NCBI RefSeq assembly: GCF_025153525.1
Contig: NZ_JANZNR010000004.1
Span: 248,001 to 312,000 of the forward strand
Reading direction: 5' to 3'
Length of the DNA: 64,000 bases
DNA from: Psychroserpens sp. SPM9
GTDB lineage: Bacteria; Bacteroidota; Bacteroidia; Flavobacteriales; Flavobacteriaceae
The notes below the pieces were generated by a model, which saw only the letters and a list, made by a program, of their open reading frames with translations, did no database searches and was not told where the DNA came from. Positions 16,513 through 24,302 of this stretch are shown here, in pieces (position 1 is the stretch's first letter; every line of letters begins with the position of its first letter). A program made the translations under genes and the position numbers.

Positions 16513-17613
16513 ATGGAAGATCAAAAGTTTAAGTGTCTTAACTGCGAATCTGAATCAAAAGAGCAGTATAAATTTTGTCCAAATTGCGGACAAAAATCAG
16601 ATGAAGATTTAACCTTAGGCGTCTTATTCTATAACACCATTAGCAATTATTTTTCATTTGATGCTCGTTTCCTCAAAGGGTTTGTACCCTTAATGTTTAA
16701 GCCTGGATTTTTACCTAAAAAATTTGTTGAAGGTAAGCGCTTATTGTATTTACATCCAGGACAGATGTATTTATTTGTCGCCTTTATTTTCTTTTTTATT
16801 TTTTCATTTACGGCAAGACAGCAAACCGAAAGTCTCAATAGAGAACTACGTAAAACCTTAAACGATAAAAAGGTAACGGTCTTAGATTCGGTTAGTAAAA
16901 AAGAAACAGATTCTATACGAGTTGTAGATTCTTTAAAACAGGTTAAAGCAGATTCTATCTCAAAGGCAGAATTGCGAAATGCGCTGGAAAAAAACAAATT
17001 CATCACAGGATTTTCTGAAAAGCAGATAGATTCCTTGGTTAATAATGTTAATATGAAGGACGCAGATTTAAATTTTGGTTACAACGAGAAAAAAATTGAT
17101 TCGCTACTTGATGCAGGAGCCGATGATGCTGAAATTTATAAAGCCATGGGAATGGAAGACGATGACGGATGGATTACTAAAAAGTTTTACGCACAAGCTC
17201 TTAAATTTTATAAATCTAGAGATGGTGGCAATATTTTACAAGCTTTTTACGACACGATACCAATTGCCTTATTCTTTTTGTTGCCATTATTTGCCTTGAT
17301 ATTAAAAATACTTTATTATAATCGCGGACGTTATGCTCACCACTTGGTGTTTAGCTTTTATTACTTTTCGTTTTTGTTTACTGTCTTTAGTTTTATCTTC
17401 GGAATCAATTTATTTTGGGATATTCCAGATTGGATCGATTGGTTAATTGCAATGTCGACATTCTTTTATCTACTAATAGCACTAATACGTTTTTACCGAC
17501 AAAACTGGTTCTGGAGTTTCTTTAAAGCTTGTGTAGCTTCATTTTCGTTTTTAATGGTGGTGATACCAACAGCAACCATCATTTTGATACTCTTTGCGTT
17601 TATGTTTTATTAG
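16513..17613 (+). CDS. DUF3667 domain membrane protein with N-terminal zinc ribbon
   Basis: A 366-residue protein. The N-terminus carries a zinc ribbon (CLNCESESKEQYKFCPNCGQ). The DUF3667 region follows, with FKPGFLPKKFVEGKRLLYLHP before the first membrane helix at about residues 90-105. A long charged coiled-coil-like region rich in Asp-Ser-Lys repeats (about 110-225) precedes four membrane helices in the last 130 residues. The function of DUF3667 proteins is unknown. The 3' end overlaps the convergent uvrA gene by four bases. No TAnnTTTG promoter was found upstream. Confidence 0.8.
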   Translation: MEDQKFKCLNCESESKEQYKFCPNCGQKSDEDLTLGVLFYNTISNYFSFDARFLKGFVPLMFKPGFLPKKFVEGKRLLYLHPGQMYLFVAFIFFFIFSFTARQQTESLNRELRKTLNDKKVTVLDSVSKKETDSIRVVDSLKQVKADSISKAELRNALEKNKFITGFSEKQIDSLVNNVNMKDADLNFGYNEKKIDSLLDAGADDAEIYKAMGMEDDDGWITKKFYAQALKFYKSRDGGNILQAFYDTIPIALFFLLPLFALILKILYYNRGRYAHHLVFSFYYFSFLFTVFSFIFGINLFWDIPDWIDWLIAMSTFFYLLIALIRFYRQNWFWSFFKACVASFSFLMVVIPTATIILILFAFMFY

Positions 17614-20393
17614 AGTTTTTCCTTAAGATATTGTCCTGTAATTGAGGCTTTATTTTTTACCAACTCTTCAGGTGTACCTTGTGCAATCAATTGTCCGCCA
17701 CGATTTCCGCCTTCCGGACCTAAATCGATAACATAATCGGCACATTTTATTAAATCGAGATTATGTTCAATAACGATAATAGAATGTCCTTTTGCAATTA
17801 AGGCCTGAAACGATTTCAGTAATTTCTTAATATCGTGGAAATGCAAACCTGTGGTTGGTTCATCAAAAATAAAGAGCGCGTTATCACTTTTGCTCCCTTT
17901 TCCGAGGAAAGATGCTAACTTAATACGTTGCGCTTCACCTCCTGAAAGGGTAGAAGAACTTTGTCCTAAAGCGACATAACCCAATCCTACGTCTTGAAGT
18001 GGTTGTAATTTATTTTTAATCTTGGTGACTTTGTGTTGCTCAAAAAATACAATAGCATCATCGATAGTCATCGTTAAAATATCATCAATGTTTTTACCTT
18101 CAAAAGTGACTTCTAGAACATCCTTTTTAAAGCGTTTTCCATTACAGGTTTCACAGGTTAAATGCACATCGGCCATAAACTGCATTTCGATAGTTACTTC
18201 ACCATCACCTTTACACGTTTCACAGCGTCCGCCATCAACATTGAAACTAAAATGCTTGGCTTGGTAATTTCTGATTTTGCTTAATTTCTGATTGGCAAAC
18301 AGAGCTCTAATATCATCATAAGCTTTAATATAGGTCACAGGATTAGAACGAGAGGAACGCCCAATCGGATTTTGATCTACAAACTCAATATGTTTGATGT
18401 TTTTATAATTCCCTTTAAGTTCTGTGAATTGACCTGGCTTATCTCCAAAACCAGTTAGTTGCTTTTGTACTGCAGGAAAGAGAATCTTTTTAACCAAGGT
18501 ACTTTTTCCGCTACCTGAAACACCAGTTACCACAGTTAGCATCTCCAGAGGAAAAACCACATCAATATTTTGAAGGTTATGAGCTCGGGCTCCAATGACT
18601 TCAATTTGGTATTTTGATGTTCTTCGTTGTTTAGGCAGCTCTATTTCGAGCGTTTCATTAAGGTATTGAGCTGTTAATGAATTAGATTTTAAGATGGTTT
18701 CAAAGGTTCCTGTAGCCACCACTTCACCACCAAAGGTACCAGCTTCTGGACCAATATCTATGATTTCGTCGGCAGCTTTCATAATGTCTTCATCATGCTC
18801 AACAACAATCACTGTATTACCTAAATCACGTAAGGCTTGCAATACTTTAATGAGTTTTTCAGTGTCTTTAGGGTGCAGGCCAATACTGGGTTCGTCAAGA
18901 ATATACATCGAACCTACTAAGCTACTTCCTAAGGAAGTGGCGAGATTAATACGCTGACTTTCACCTCCGGAAAGGGTATTAGATTTCCGATTTAAAGTGA
19001 GGTAGTCTAAACCTACATTGCTTAAAAAAGACAAACGGTTATTAATCTCCTTAAGCAGACGCTTGGCAATGGTTGTGTCATAATCGTCTAATTCTAACTG
19101 TTTGAAAAATCGAGATAATTCATCTAGCGGCATCTCTACTAAATCTGTAATGGTAACGCCAGCTATTTTTACGTAATTGGCTTCTTCTCGAAGCCGTTTG
19201 CCTTTACAAACGCTGCATTTTGTTTTTCCGCGATAACGTGATAGCATCACCCGATTCTGAATTTTATAAGCTTTCGATTCTAATTCAGCAAAGAACGAAT
19301 TTAAGCCTTCAAAGTATTGATTGCCATCCCAGATTAATTGTTTTTGAGCTGCTGTTAACTCAAAATAAGGTTTATGAATTGGAAAATCAAACTTATGCGA
19401 ATGATTGACCAGTTGGTCACGATACCAACTCATACTTTCGCCACGCCAAGGAAAAATAGCATTATCATAAACCGATAACGCTGTATTTGGGATCACTAAA
19501 TCATCGTCAATACCAATAACATCTCCGTAGCCTTCACATTTTGGGCAAGCGCCATACGGATTGTTAAAGCTGAATAAATGCGGATTTGGTTCTAAAAACG
19601 TCATGCCGTCTAATTCGAAGCGGTTATTAAATTCGGTACGTTTCTGATTAGAGAGTGCTTCAATAAAGCAAGTGCCTTTGCCTTCAAAAAATGCTGTTTC
19701 TATCGCATCTGCAAGTCGGTTATAGAAATCTTCTTCGTGTTTGACAACAATTCTGTCGACAACTAAAAATAAATTGTTTTTGCTGTTTTTTTCCATCGCA
19801 TCATCAATTCGTAAAACCTCTTCTTGGTGCTGAACCCTTGCGTAACCTTGCTGCTTTAAGACTTTTAGCTTGTCTTCCATAGTACGTCCTTCTTCCAAAA
19901 TAATAGGAGCGAGGAGGAGTAGTTTTTCACGCTCTTCAAACGATTTCACTAAATCTAAGACATCTTTAGTACGGTGTTTTTTGACTAAATTTCCAGAGAC
20001 AGGTGAATAGGTTTTTCCTATTCGTGCGAATAAAAGTTTTAAATAATCATAAATTTCAGTAGTAGTTCCTACGGTCGAACGCGGATTGGTGCTATTTACT
20101 TTTTGTTCGATAGCAATAGCAGGAGCAATACCTTTGATGATATCAACCTTAGGCTTGTTGAGTCGTCCTAAAAATTGTCGTGCATAACTCGATAAGCTCT
20201 CTACGTAGCGACGTTGACCTTCTGCATACAAGGTGTCAAAAGCTAAACTAGACTTGCCAGAACCTGATAAGCCTGTAATAACGACAAGCTTATTTCGAGG
20301 AATGACAACATCAATATTTTTTAAGTTGTGCAATTTAGCACCTTTAATGATGATGTTTTCTTTAGGATTAAGGTCTAGGATGTTACTGCTCAT
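17610..20393 (-). CDS. uvrA: Excinuclease ABC subunit A
   Basis: A 927-residue UvrA, the damage-sensing ATPase of nucleotide excision repair, which loads UvrB at bulky lesions. Two ABC ATPase modules are complete: Walker A GLSGSGKSSLAFDT near the N-terminus and GVSGSGKSTLVKKI in the second half, with signatures LSGGESQRINLA and LSGGEAQRIKLA. Zinc-binding cysteine pairs are seen in CPKCEGYGD, CSVCKGKR, CETCKGDGE and CETCNGKR. Length is normal for the family. The gene is monocistronic, with a TATCTTTG element just upstream. No uvrB or uvrC is nearby. Confidence 0.97.
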   Translation of the reverse strand: MSSNILDLNPKENIIIKGAKLHNLKNIDVVIPRNKLVVITGLSGSGKSSLAFDTLYAEGQRRYVESLSSYARQFLGRLNKPKVDIIKGIAPAIAIEQKVNSTNPRSTVGTTTEIYDYLKLLFARIGKTYSPVSGNLVKKHRTKDVLDLVKSFEEREKLLLLAPIILEEGRTMEDKLKVLKQQGYARVQHQEEVLRIDDAMEKNSKNNLFLVVDRIVVKHEEDFYNRLADAIETAFFEGKGTCFIEALSNQKRTEFNNRFELDGMTFLEPNPHLFSFNNPYGACPKCEGYGDVIGIDDDLVIPNTALSVYDNAIFPWRGESMSWYRDQLVNHSHKFDFPIHKPYFELTAAQKQLIWDGNQYFEGLNSFFAELESKAYKIQNRVMLSRYRGKTKCSVCKGKRLREEANYVKIAGVTITDLVEMPLDELSRFFKQLELDDYDTTIAKRLLKEINNRLSFLSNVGLDYLTLNRKSNTLSGGESQRINLATSLGSSLVGSMYILDEPSIGLHPKDTEKLIKVLQALRDLGNTVIVVEHDEDIMKAADEIIDIGPEAGTFGGEVVATGTFETILKSNSLTAQYLNETLEIELPKQRRTSKYQIEVIGARAHNLQNIDVVFPLEMLTVVTGVSGSGKSTLVKKILFPAVQKQLTGFGDKPGQFTELKGNYKNIKHIEFVDQNPIGRSSRSNPVTYIKAYDDIRALFANQKLSKIRNYQAKHFSFNVDGGRCETCKGDGEVTIEMQFMADVHLTCETCNGKRFKKDVLEVTFEGKNIDDILTMTIDDAIVFFEQHKVTKIKNKLQPLQDVGLGYVALGQSSSTLSGGEAQRIKLASFLGKGSKSDNALFIFDEPTTGLHFHDIKKLLKSFQALIAKGHSIIVIEHNLDLIKCADYVIDLGPEGGNRGGQLIAQGTPEELVKNKASITGQYLKEKL

Positions 20394-20418
20394 GGGTGTT
20401 TTAGAGAATAAGAATGTG

Positions 20419-20426
20419 CAAAGATA
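20419..20426 (-). promoter_or_regulatory. TAnnTTTG promoter element for uvrA
   Basis: The minus strand reads TATCTTTG 26 bases before the uvrA start codon. No SOS-type palindrome was recognised beside it. Confidence 0.5.
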
Positions 20427-20491
20427 GGTCTTTTATTGAAGCTTAAAAAATGGATTATTGTTCATTAAAATGTTAAAGTTTGTTACTTTTT

Positions 20492-20524
20492 TTTGGAATT
20501 TCGGAATGATTGTTGTTATATTTG
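20492..20524 (+). promoter_or_regulatory. Full Bacteroidota promoter (TTTG-N21-TATATTTG) for the sigma factor gene
   Basis: TTTG at 20492-20495 and TATATTTG at 20517-20524 are separated by 21 bases, within the usual spacing of the -33 and -7 elements. Transcription near 20531 would give a leader of about 95 bases before the ATG at 20625, longer than for most genes here. Confidence 0.65.
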
Positions 20525-20624
20525 AGAACATAAACAGTTAAAACCGAGTTGCCTATATCATAATATTACTTTAAAAGTTTAACCCCAAGCTAAGATTAAA
20601 TTCTTTGCCATTAAAGTAATAATT

Positions 20625-21209
20625 ATGAGACACGAACTTATCACGGACGCTGTTTTAGTTAAGAACTACATGAATGGAGACGAAAGCGCTCTATCCGTCC
20701 TTATCCACCGACACAAGCAAAAGATTTACAGTTTTATTTATTCTAAAGTTTTCGATAGAGATATCACAGAAGACATTTTTCAAGATGCTTTTATTAAAGT
20801 TATTAAGAACCTAAAACTTGGTAAATATAACGAAGAAGGTAAGTTTTTACCTTGGGTGATGCGTATCTCTCATAATTTGGTTATCGATCATTTTAGAAAG
20901 AATAACAGAATGCCAAAATTTGACAATTCTGGTGAATTTAGTATTTTTTCAGTATTAGGGGATACGGCTTTAAATGCCGAAAAACGATTAATTAAAGATC
21001 AGGTCGAATGTGATTTAAGACGTCTCATTGAAGAATTACCAGAAGACCAAAAAGAAGTACTGGTGATGCGTATGTATAAGGATATGAGTTTTAAGGAAAT
21101 ATCGGAGCGTACAGGTGTAAGTATTAATACTGCATTAGGACGAATGCGTTACGCTCTCATTAATCTGAGAAAAGTAATTGATAAAAATAATATCATTTTA
21201 ACGAATTAA
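20625..21209 (+). CDS. RNA polymerase sigma factor, sigma-70 family (ECF-like)
   Basis: A 194-residue sigma factor with region 2 (YSFIYSKVFDRDITEDIFQDAFIKVIKNL, the core- and -10-binding helices) and region 4 (LPEDQKEVLVMRMYKDMSFKEISERTGVS, a helix-turn-helix) but no regions 1 or 3, the ECF layout. It has no anti-sigma gene beside it. Instead, a 47-residue ORF follows after 57 bases, before a strong terminator. The leader is unusually long. The gene is likely constitutive or growth-linked, since it stands in a housekeeping context between uvrA and nth. Its regulon cannot be inferred from this window. Confidence 0.88.
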   Translation: MRHELITDAVLVKNYMNGDESALSVLIHRHKQKIYSFIYSKVFDRDITEDIFQDAFIKVIKNLKLGKYNEEGKFLPWVMRISHNLVIDHFRKNNRMPKFDNSGEFSIFSVLGDTALNAEKRLIKDQVECDLRRLIEELPEDQKEVLVMRMYKDMSFKEISERTGVSINTALGRMRYALINLRKVIDKNNIILTN

Positions 21210-21266
21210 TACAATAAGTTAGGTTTTGTTGCGTTTATTGAATTATAACAAACTAAAAAACGTAAA

Positions 21267-21410
21267 ATGGCAAAACTTTACTCAGAATGTCCCCAAAAAC
21301 AAAACAACCTAAATCCAAAAGAAGAAACTATTGACTTTCTTTTGAATTATTCCAAGGCTTTAAGTGTTATACATTGTAATAATTTGAAGTTTGAAGCACT
21401 TCAAAACTAA
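21267..21410 (+). CDS. 47-residue protein co-transcribed with the sigma factor
   Basis: A short ORF starting MAKLYSECPQKQNN and ending KFEALQN, preceded by an A-rich leader typical of this genome's starts. It lies between the sigma factor gene (57-base gap) and a strong hairpin terminator at 21416-21450, so it is inside the same transcript. Composition is protein-like: a polar Cys-containing N-terminus, then an amphipathic stretch ETIDFLLNYSKALSVIH. From memory, similar small ORFs follow this sigma factor in related flavobacteria, but I could not check. Possible roles are a sigma-binding regulator or a peptide unrelated to it. No signal peptide or membrane helix. Confidence 0.6.
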   Translation: MAKLYSECPQKQNNLNPKEETIDFLLNYSKALSVIHCNNLKFEALQN

Positions 21411-21415
21411 ATTTG

Positions 21416-21453
21416 AAAAAGTCCCGAATCGTTAGTCTTCGGGACTTTTTTTT
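21416..21453. terminator. Strong bidirectional terminator
   Basis: A 13-base perfect stem, AAAAAGTCCCGAA (21416-21428) with its complement at 21438-21450 around a nine-base loop, ends in a T-run. It ends the sigma factor transcript and also lies at the end of the convergent nth gene. Confidence 0.9.
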
Positions 21454-22108
21454 ACTTCTTTTTTGAATAGTAATCTTTTAAAACAGAGGCTCTGCCAATT
21501 GTTTTGGTTATAATGTCTTTTTCTAAATCCCAACCTCTGGCAGGTGAGTATTCACGTCCGTACCAAATAATTTGTAAATGTAAGTCGTTCCAGAGTTCCT
21601 TCGGAAATAAACGCTTCGCATCCTTTTCAGTTTGAACCACATTTTTGCCATTGGTGAGATTCCATCGGTACATTAAACGATGAATGTGAGTATCAACAGG
21701 AAATGCAGGAATTCCAAATGCTTGCGACAAGACCACAGCAGCCGTTTTATGTCCAACAGCAGGAAGCGCTTCTAATGCTTCATAAGTTTTTGGGACTTCT
21801 CCGTTGTGTTTATCAATTAAAATTTGTGATAATCCATGAATCCCTTTGCTTTTCATTGGTGATAAACCCACAGGTTTGATAATCTCGCGAATCTCTTCTA
21901 CTGAAAGCTTAATCATATCATAGGGATTGTCAGCTTTTTCAAATAAAAGTGGTGTGATTTGATTAACACGAACATCTGTACTTTGTGCAGACATCAGTAC
22001 AGCAATTAATAAAGTATAGGGATCTTTATGTTCTAAGGGAATTGGAATAGTAGGATACAATTCGTTTAACGTACTTATAACAAAATCTACTTTCTCTTGT
22101 TTAGTCAT
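21452..22108 (-). CDS. nth: Endonuclease III homologue lacking the iron-sulfur cluster
   Basis: A 218-residue HhH-GPD DNA glycosylase/AP lyase for oxidised pyrimidines in base excision repair. The helix-hairpin-helix LPAVGHKTAAVVL provides the catalytic lysine (Lys121), and PVDTHIHR gives the catalytic Asp (Asp139). The usual C-terminal CX6CX2CX5C loop for the [4Fe-4S] cluster is absent; in its place is YGREYSPARGWDLEKDIITK, and the whole protein has no cysteine. The start at 22108 is chosen because the longer frame would run through the bcp promoter and into bcp. It is divergent from bcp, with overlapping promoters. Confidence 0.88.
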   Translation of the reverse strand: MTKQEKVDFVISTLNELYPTIPIPLEHKDPYTLLIAVLMSAQSTDVRVNQITPLLFEKADNPYDMIKLSVEEIREIIKPVGLSPMKSKGIHGLSQILIDKHNGEVPKTYEALEALPAVGHKTAAVVLSQAFGIPAFPVDTHIHRLMYRWNLTNGKNVVQTEKDAKRLFPKELWNDLHLQIIWYGREYSPARGWDLEKDIITKTIGRASVLKDYYSKKK

Positions 22109-22113
22109 TGTCG

Positions 22114-22121
22114 TATATTTG
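22114..22121 (+). promoter_or_regulatory. TAnnTTTG promoter element for bcp
   Basis: TATATTTG lies 31 bases before the bcp ATG. It faces the nth promoter element at 22139-22146, so the two transcription starts would overlap. Confidence 0.55.
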
Positions 22122-22138
22122 ATGAACTCATTTAAAAG

Positions 22139-22146
22139 CAAAAATA
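22139..22146 (-). promoter_or_regulatory. TAnnTTTG promoter element for nth
   Basis: The minus strand reads TATTTTTG 30 bases before the nth start codon at 22108, interlocked with the bcp promoter. Confidence 0.5.
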
Positions 22147-22152
22147 AGCAAT

Positions 22153-22608
22153 ATGAATACATTACAAGCAGGAGATAAAGTACCAAATTTTACAGTTAAT
22201 GATCAAGATGGTAATCCGGTATCACTTTCAGATTATAAAGGAAAAAAATTAGTTGTTTTCTTTTATCCGAAAGCGAATACACCAACATGTACGGTAGAAG
22301 CCTGTAATTTAGGAGAAAATTATGAGGCGTTACAAAAAGCAGGTTATGAAATATTAGGTGTTAGTGCCGATTCTGAAAAACGTCAATCTAATTTTAAAAC
22401 CAAATTTAAGTTTCCGTATCCTTTACTCGCAGATACAGAGAAGGACGTGATTAATGCGTTTGGAGTTTGGGGACCAAAGAAATTTATGGGACGGGAGTTT
22501 GATGGCATTCATCGTATAACGTTTATTGTTAACGAAGAAGGTGTCGTAGAACGTGTTATTGATAAAGTAAAAGCAAAAATACATACCGAACAAATCTTGT
22601 CTGAATAA
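22153..22608 (+). CDS. bcp: Thioredoxin-dependent thiol peroxidase (peroxiredoxin, BCP family)
   Basis: A 151-residue cytosolic peroxiredoxin that reduces hydrogen peroxide and organic peroxides with thioredoxin. The active-site motif TPTCTVEAC places the peroxidatic Cys46 and the resolving Cys51 five residues apart, typical of the alpha-helical-disulfide BCP/PrxQ group. NFTVNDQDGNPVSLSDYKGK is the usual N-terminal strand region. It is divergent from the nth gene, pairing peroxide defence with oxidised-base repair. It is followed by a palindromic terminator at 22708-22737. Confidence 0.95.
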   Translation: MNTLQAGDKVPNFTVNDQDGNPVSLSDYKGKKLVVFFYPKANTPTCTVEACNLGENYEALQKAGYEILGVSADSEKRQSNFKTKFKFPYPLLADTEKDVINAFGVWGPKKFMGREFDGIHRITFIVNEEGVVERVIDKVKAKIHTEQILSE

Positions 22609-22707
22609 AGCTTCTTTTGCGTTTTATGGAATTTTTCAACATTTCATTATTAAAAAGATGAGAGATTCAAAACCAAGTCAAGAATAACCAGACAGTAATA
22701 ATAAAAC

Positions 22708-22737
22708 AAAAAGCCGCATCAATTGATGCGGCTTTTT
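22708..22737. terminator. Perfect palindromic terminator
   Basis: A 30-base perfect inverted repeat centred at 22722/22723, with a GCCGCATC stem, an A-run before and a T-run after. It can serve bcp and the convergent gene ending at 22756. Confidence 0.88.
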
Positions 22738-22755
22738 TGTATGTGATTTTAGGTT

Positions 22756-24207
22756 TTATTCTCCTAAATGAACTTGTTCGGTTTCACAGCCAAAAAGGCT
22801 TTTCTCTTTAATAAGGTTTGAAACCCCTTCCGGCAACATGGCTTCCCATCCATCTTCGTTATTAGCAATCATTCTTAGTACAGTTCTCGAAAACACAGAA
22901 AGTGTAGTTTCATTAAAATCTGTAATATCAACTACTTTTCCGTTGTACTTAAAGAATTTATATAATTCTTTCATTCTTGGATGTACTTTCAAGTTTTCAC
23001 TATCGGTTATGGTTCCATCCTCATTCTGCATTGGGTATAAGTAGACTCTTAAATCTTTAAAGAAGAGTTTTCCGAAGGCTTCCAAAATCCCACCACTTAA
23101 GTGACGGTAATATTTCTCATCAAAAATATCTACCAGATTGTTAACTCCCATAGCTAATCCCATACGGGCTTTTGTATACTGAGAGAAGTATTCTACAAGT
23201 TTGTAATATTCTTGGAAGTTTGAGATTAATACGGTTTGCCCAAGCGAACATAAAAGTCGGGCACGATCCATAAAATCCTGCTCGTCAATTTCACCTTCGG
23301 CTCTTAGATTTGAAAGTGTAATTTCAAAAATAACTTGAGTTTTATCGGTATCAACTTTATTTTCTTTGATGAACATTTCATAAGATTTCTTATACATGTC
23401 CATATTCACTTTAGTCACAGGTCTAAAACTACCACGCAATGCTAGAATATTCTTTTTGTATAAAACTCTAGCTGGTAATACGTTGTTTCCGTCGGGAGCA
23501 AACATGACCGCATCGGTCATTCCATTTTTAACCAGTTGCAGACTCATTAATCGGTTATCTACATCTTCAAATACTGGTCCGGCAAAATTTATAGTATCAA
23601 TTTCTACTTGGTCTTTATCCAAATGATCATATAAGTAGCGCAGTAATTTTTTAGGCTCGTTATATTTATAGAAGGCACCATAAATCAAGTTTGTACCAAG
23701 AATACCTAGTGTTTCTTGCTGTAATCTTGCGTCATTTTCTTTAAAACGTAAGTGTAGTACAATTTCGTTATAACCTTGTGTTGGATCGACTTGATATTTA
23801 ATTCCGACCCAACCATGACCTTTATATTTTTTTGCAAAGTCAATAGTTGCAACGGTATTTGCATACGCAAAGAACATTTTATTAGGATGTGATTCCCTTA
23901 AAATTCGCTCTTCAACCAGATTGACCTCATGATCTAACATTTTTCTAAGTCGGGCTTCAGTGACGTAACGTTTATCGTCTTCAATGCCATAAATAGCATC
24001 ACTAAAGGCTTTATCATAAGCAGACATTGCTTTTGCTATGGTTCCTGAAGCACCACCAGCTCTAAAGAACTGTCTTACAGTTTCTTGTCCGGCACCAATT
24101 TCAGCAAATGTTCCGTAGATGTTTTCATTTAAGTTGATGCGTAAACATTTCGTTCTTAACGACGGAATCTCATCAAACTCTTTATCTCCTTTTAAGGTTA
24201 TTTCCAT
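22756..24207 (-). CDS. Conserved cytosolic protein of unknown function (~483 residues)
   Basis: A soluble protein without signal peptide or membrane segments, beginning MEITLKGDKEFDEIPSLRTK. I recall similar proteins in Bacteroidota, sometimes called nicotinate-nucleotide adenylyltransferase, but I do not see the HxGH nucleotidyltransferase signature and keep it unassigned. It contains AGGASGTIAKAMSAYDKAFSD and a series of Asp/Glu-rich loops with a mixed alpha/beta pattern. An ATG 21 bases further upstream (24228) is also possible. The TACCTTTG element at 24234-24241 would put the transcript start close to 24228, so I prefer 24207. It is divergent from the MBL hydrolase gene. Confidence 0.6.
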   Translation of the reverse strand: MEITLKGDKEFDEIPSLRTKCLRINLNENIYGTFAEIGAGQETVRQFFRAGGASGTIAKAMSAYDKAFSDAIYGIEDDKRYVTEARLRKMLDHEVNLVEERILRESHPNKMFFAYANTVATIDFAKKYKGHGWVGIKYQVDPTQGYNEIVLHLRFKENDARLQQETLGILGTNLIYGAFYKYNEPKKLLRYLYDHLDKDQVEIDTINFAGPVFEDVDNRLMSLQLVKNGMTDAVMFAPDGNNVLPARVLYKKNILALRGSFRPVTKVNMDMYKKSYEMFIKENKVDTDKTQVIFEITLSNLRAEGEIDEQDFMDRARLLCSLGQTVLISNFQEYYKLVEYFSQYTKARMGLAMGVNNLVDIFDEKYYRHLSGGILEAFGKLFFKDLRVYLYPMQNEDGTITDSENLKVHPRMKELYKFFKYNGKVVDITDFNETTLSVFSRTVLRMIANNEDGWEAMLPEGVSNLIKEKSLFGCETEQVHLGE

Positions 24208-24233
24208 TTTATATTTTGGGTTTGTCAACTATA

Positions 24234-24241
24234 CAAAGGTA
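24234..24241 (-). promoter_or_regulatory. TAnnTTTG promoter element for the 483-residue protein
   Basis: The minus strand reads TACCTTTG 27 bases before the chosen start. It lies 34 bases from the opposing promoter at 24276-24283. Confidence 0.5.
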
Positions 24242-24275
24242 TTAAAATAGCAGGTCAAACTAAAAAAATAAGTTC

Positions 24276-24283
24276 TATTTTTG
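24276..24283 (+). promoter_or_regulatory. TAnnTTTG promoter element for the MBL hydrolase gene
   Basis: TATTTTTG lies 19 bases before the TTG start at 24303, giving a leader of about a dozen bases. A second match at 24298-24305 overlaps the start codon and is probably chance. Confidence 0.45.
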
Positions 24284-24302
24284 CGTTAAACTAAATATAC
24301 TT

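Noticed and set aside
22109-22186. Longer nth frame beginning at 22186
   Set aside because: It would run through the divergent bcp promoter and into bcp; the ATG at 22108 gives the normal N-terminus.
22756-24207. Naming this protein nicotinate-nucleotide adenylyltransferase
   Set aside because: No HxGH nucleotidyltransferase motif is visible; the name may have spread by annotation transfer.
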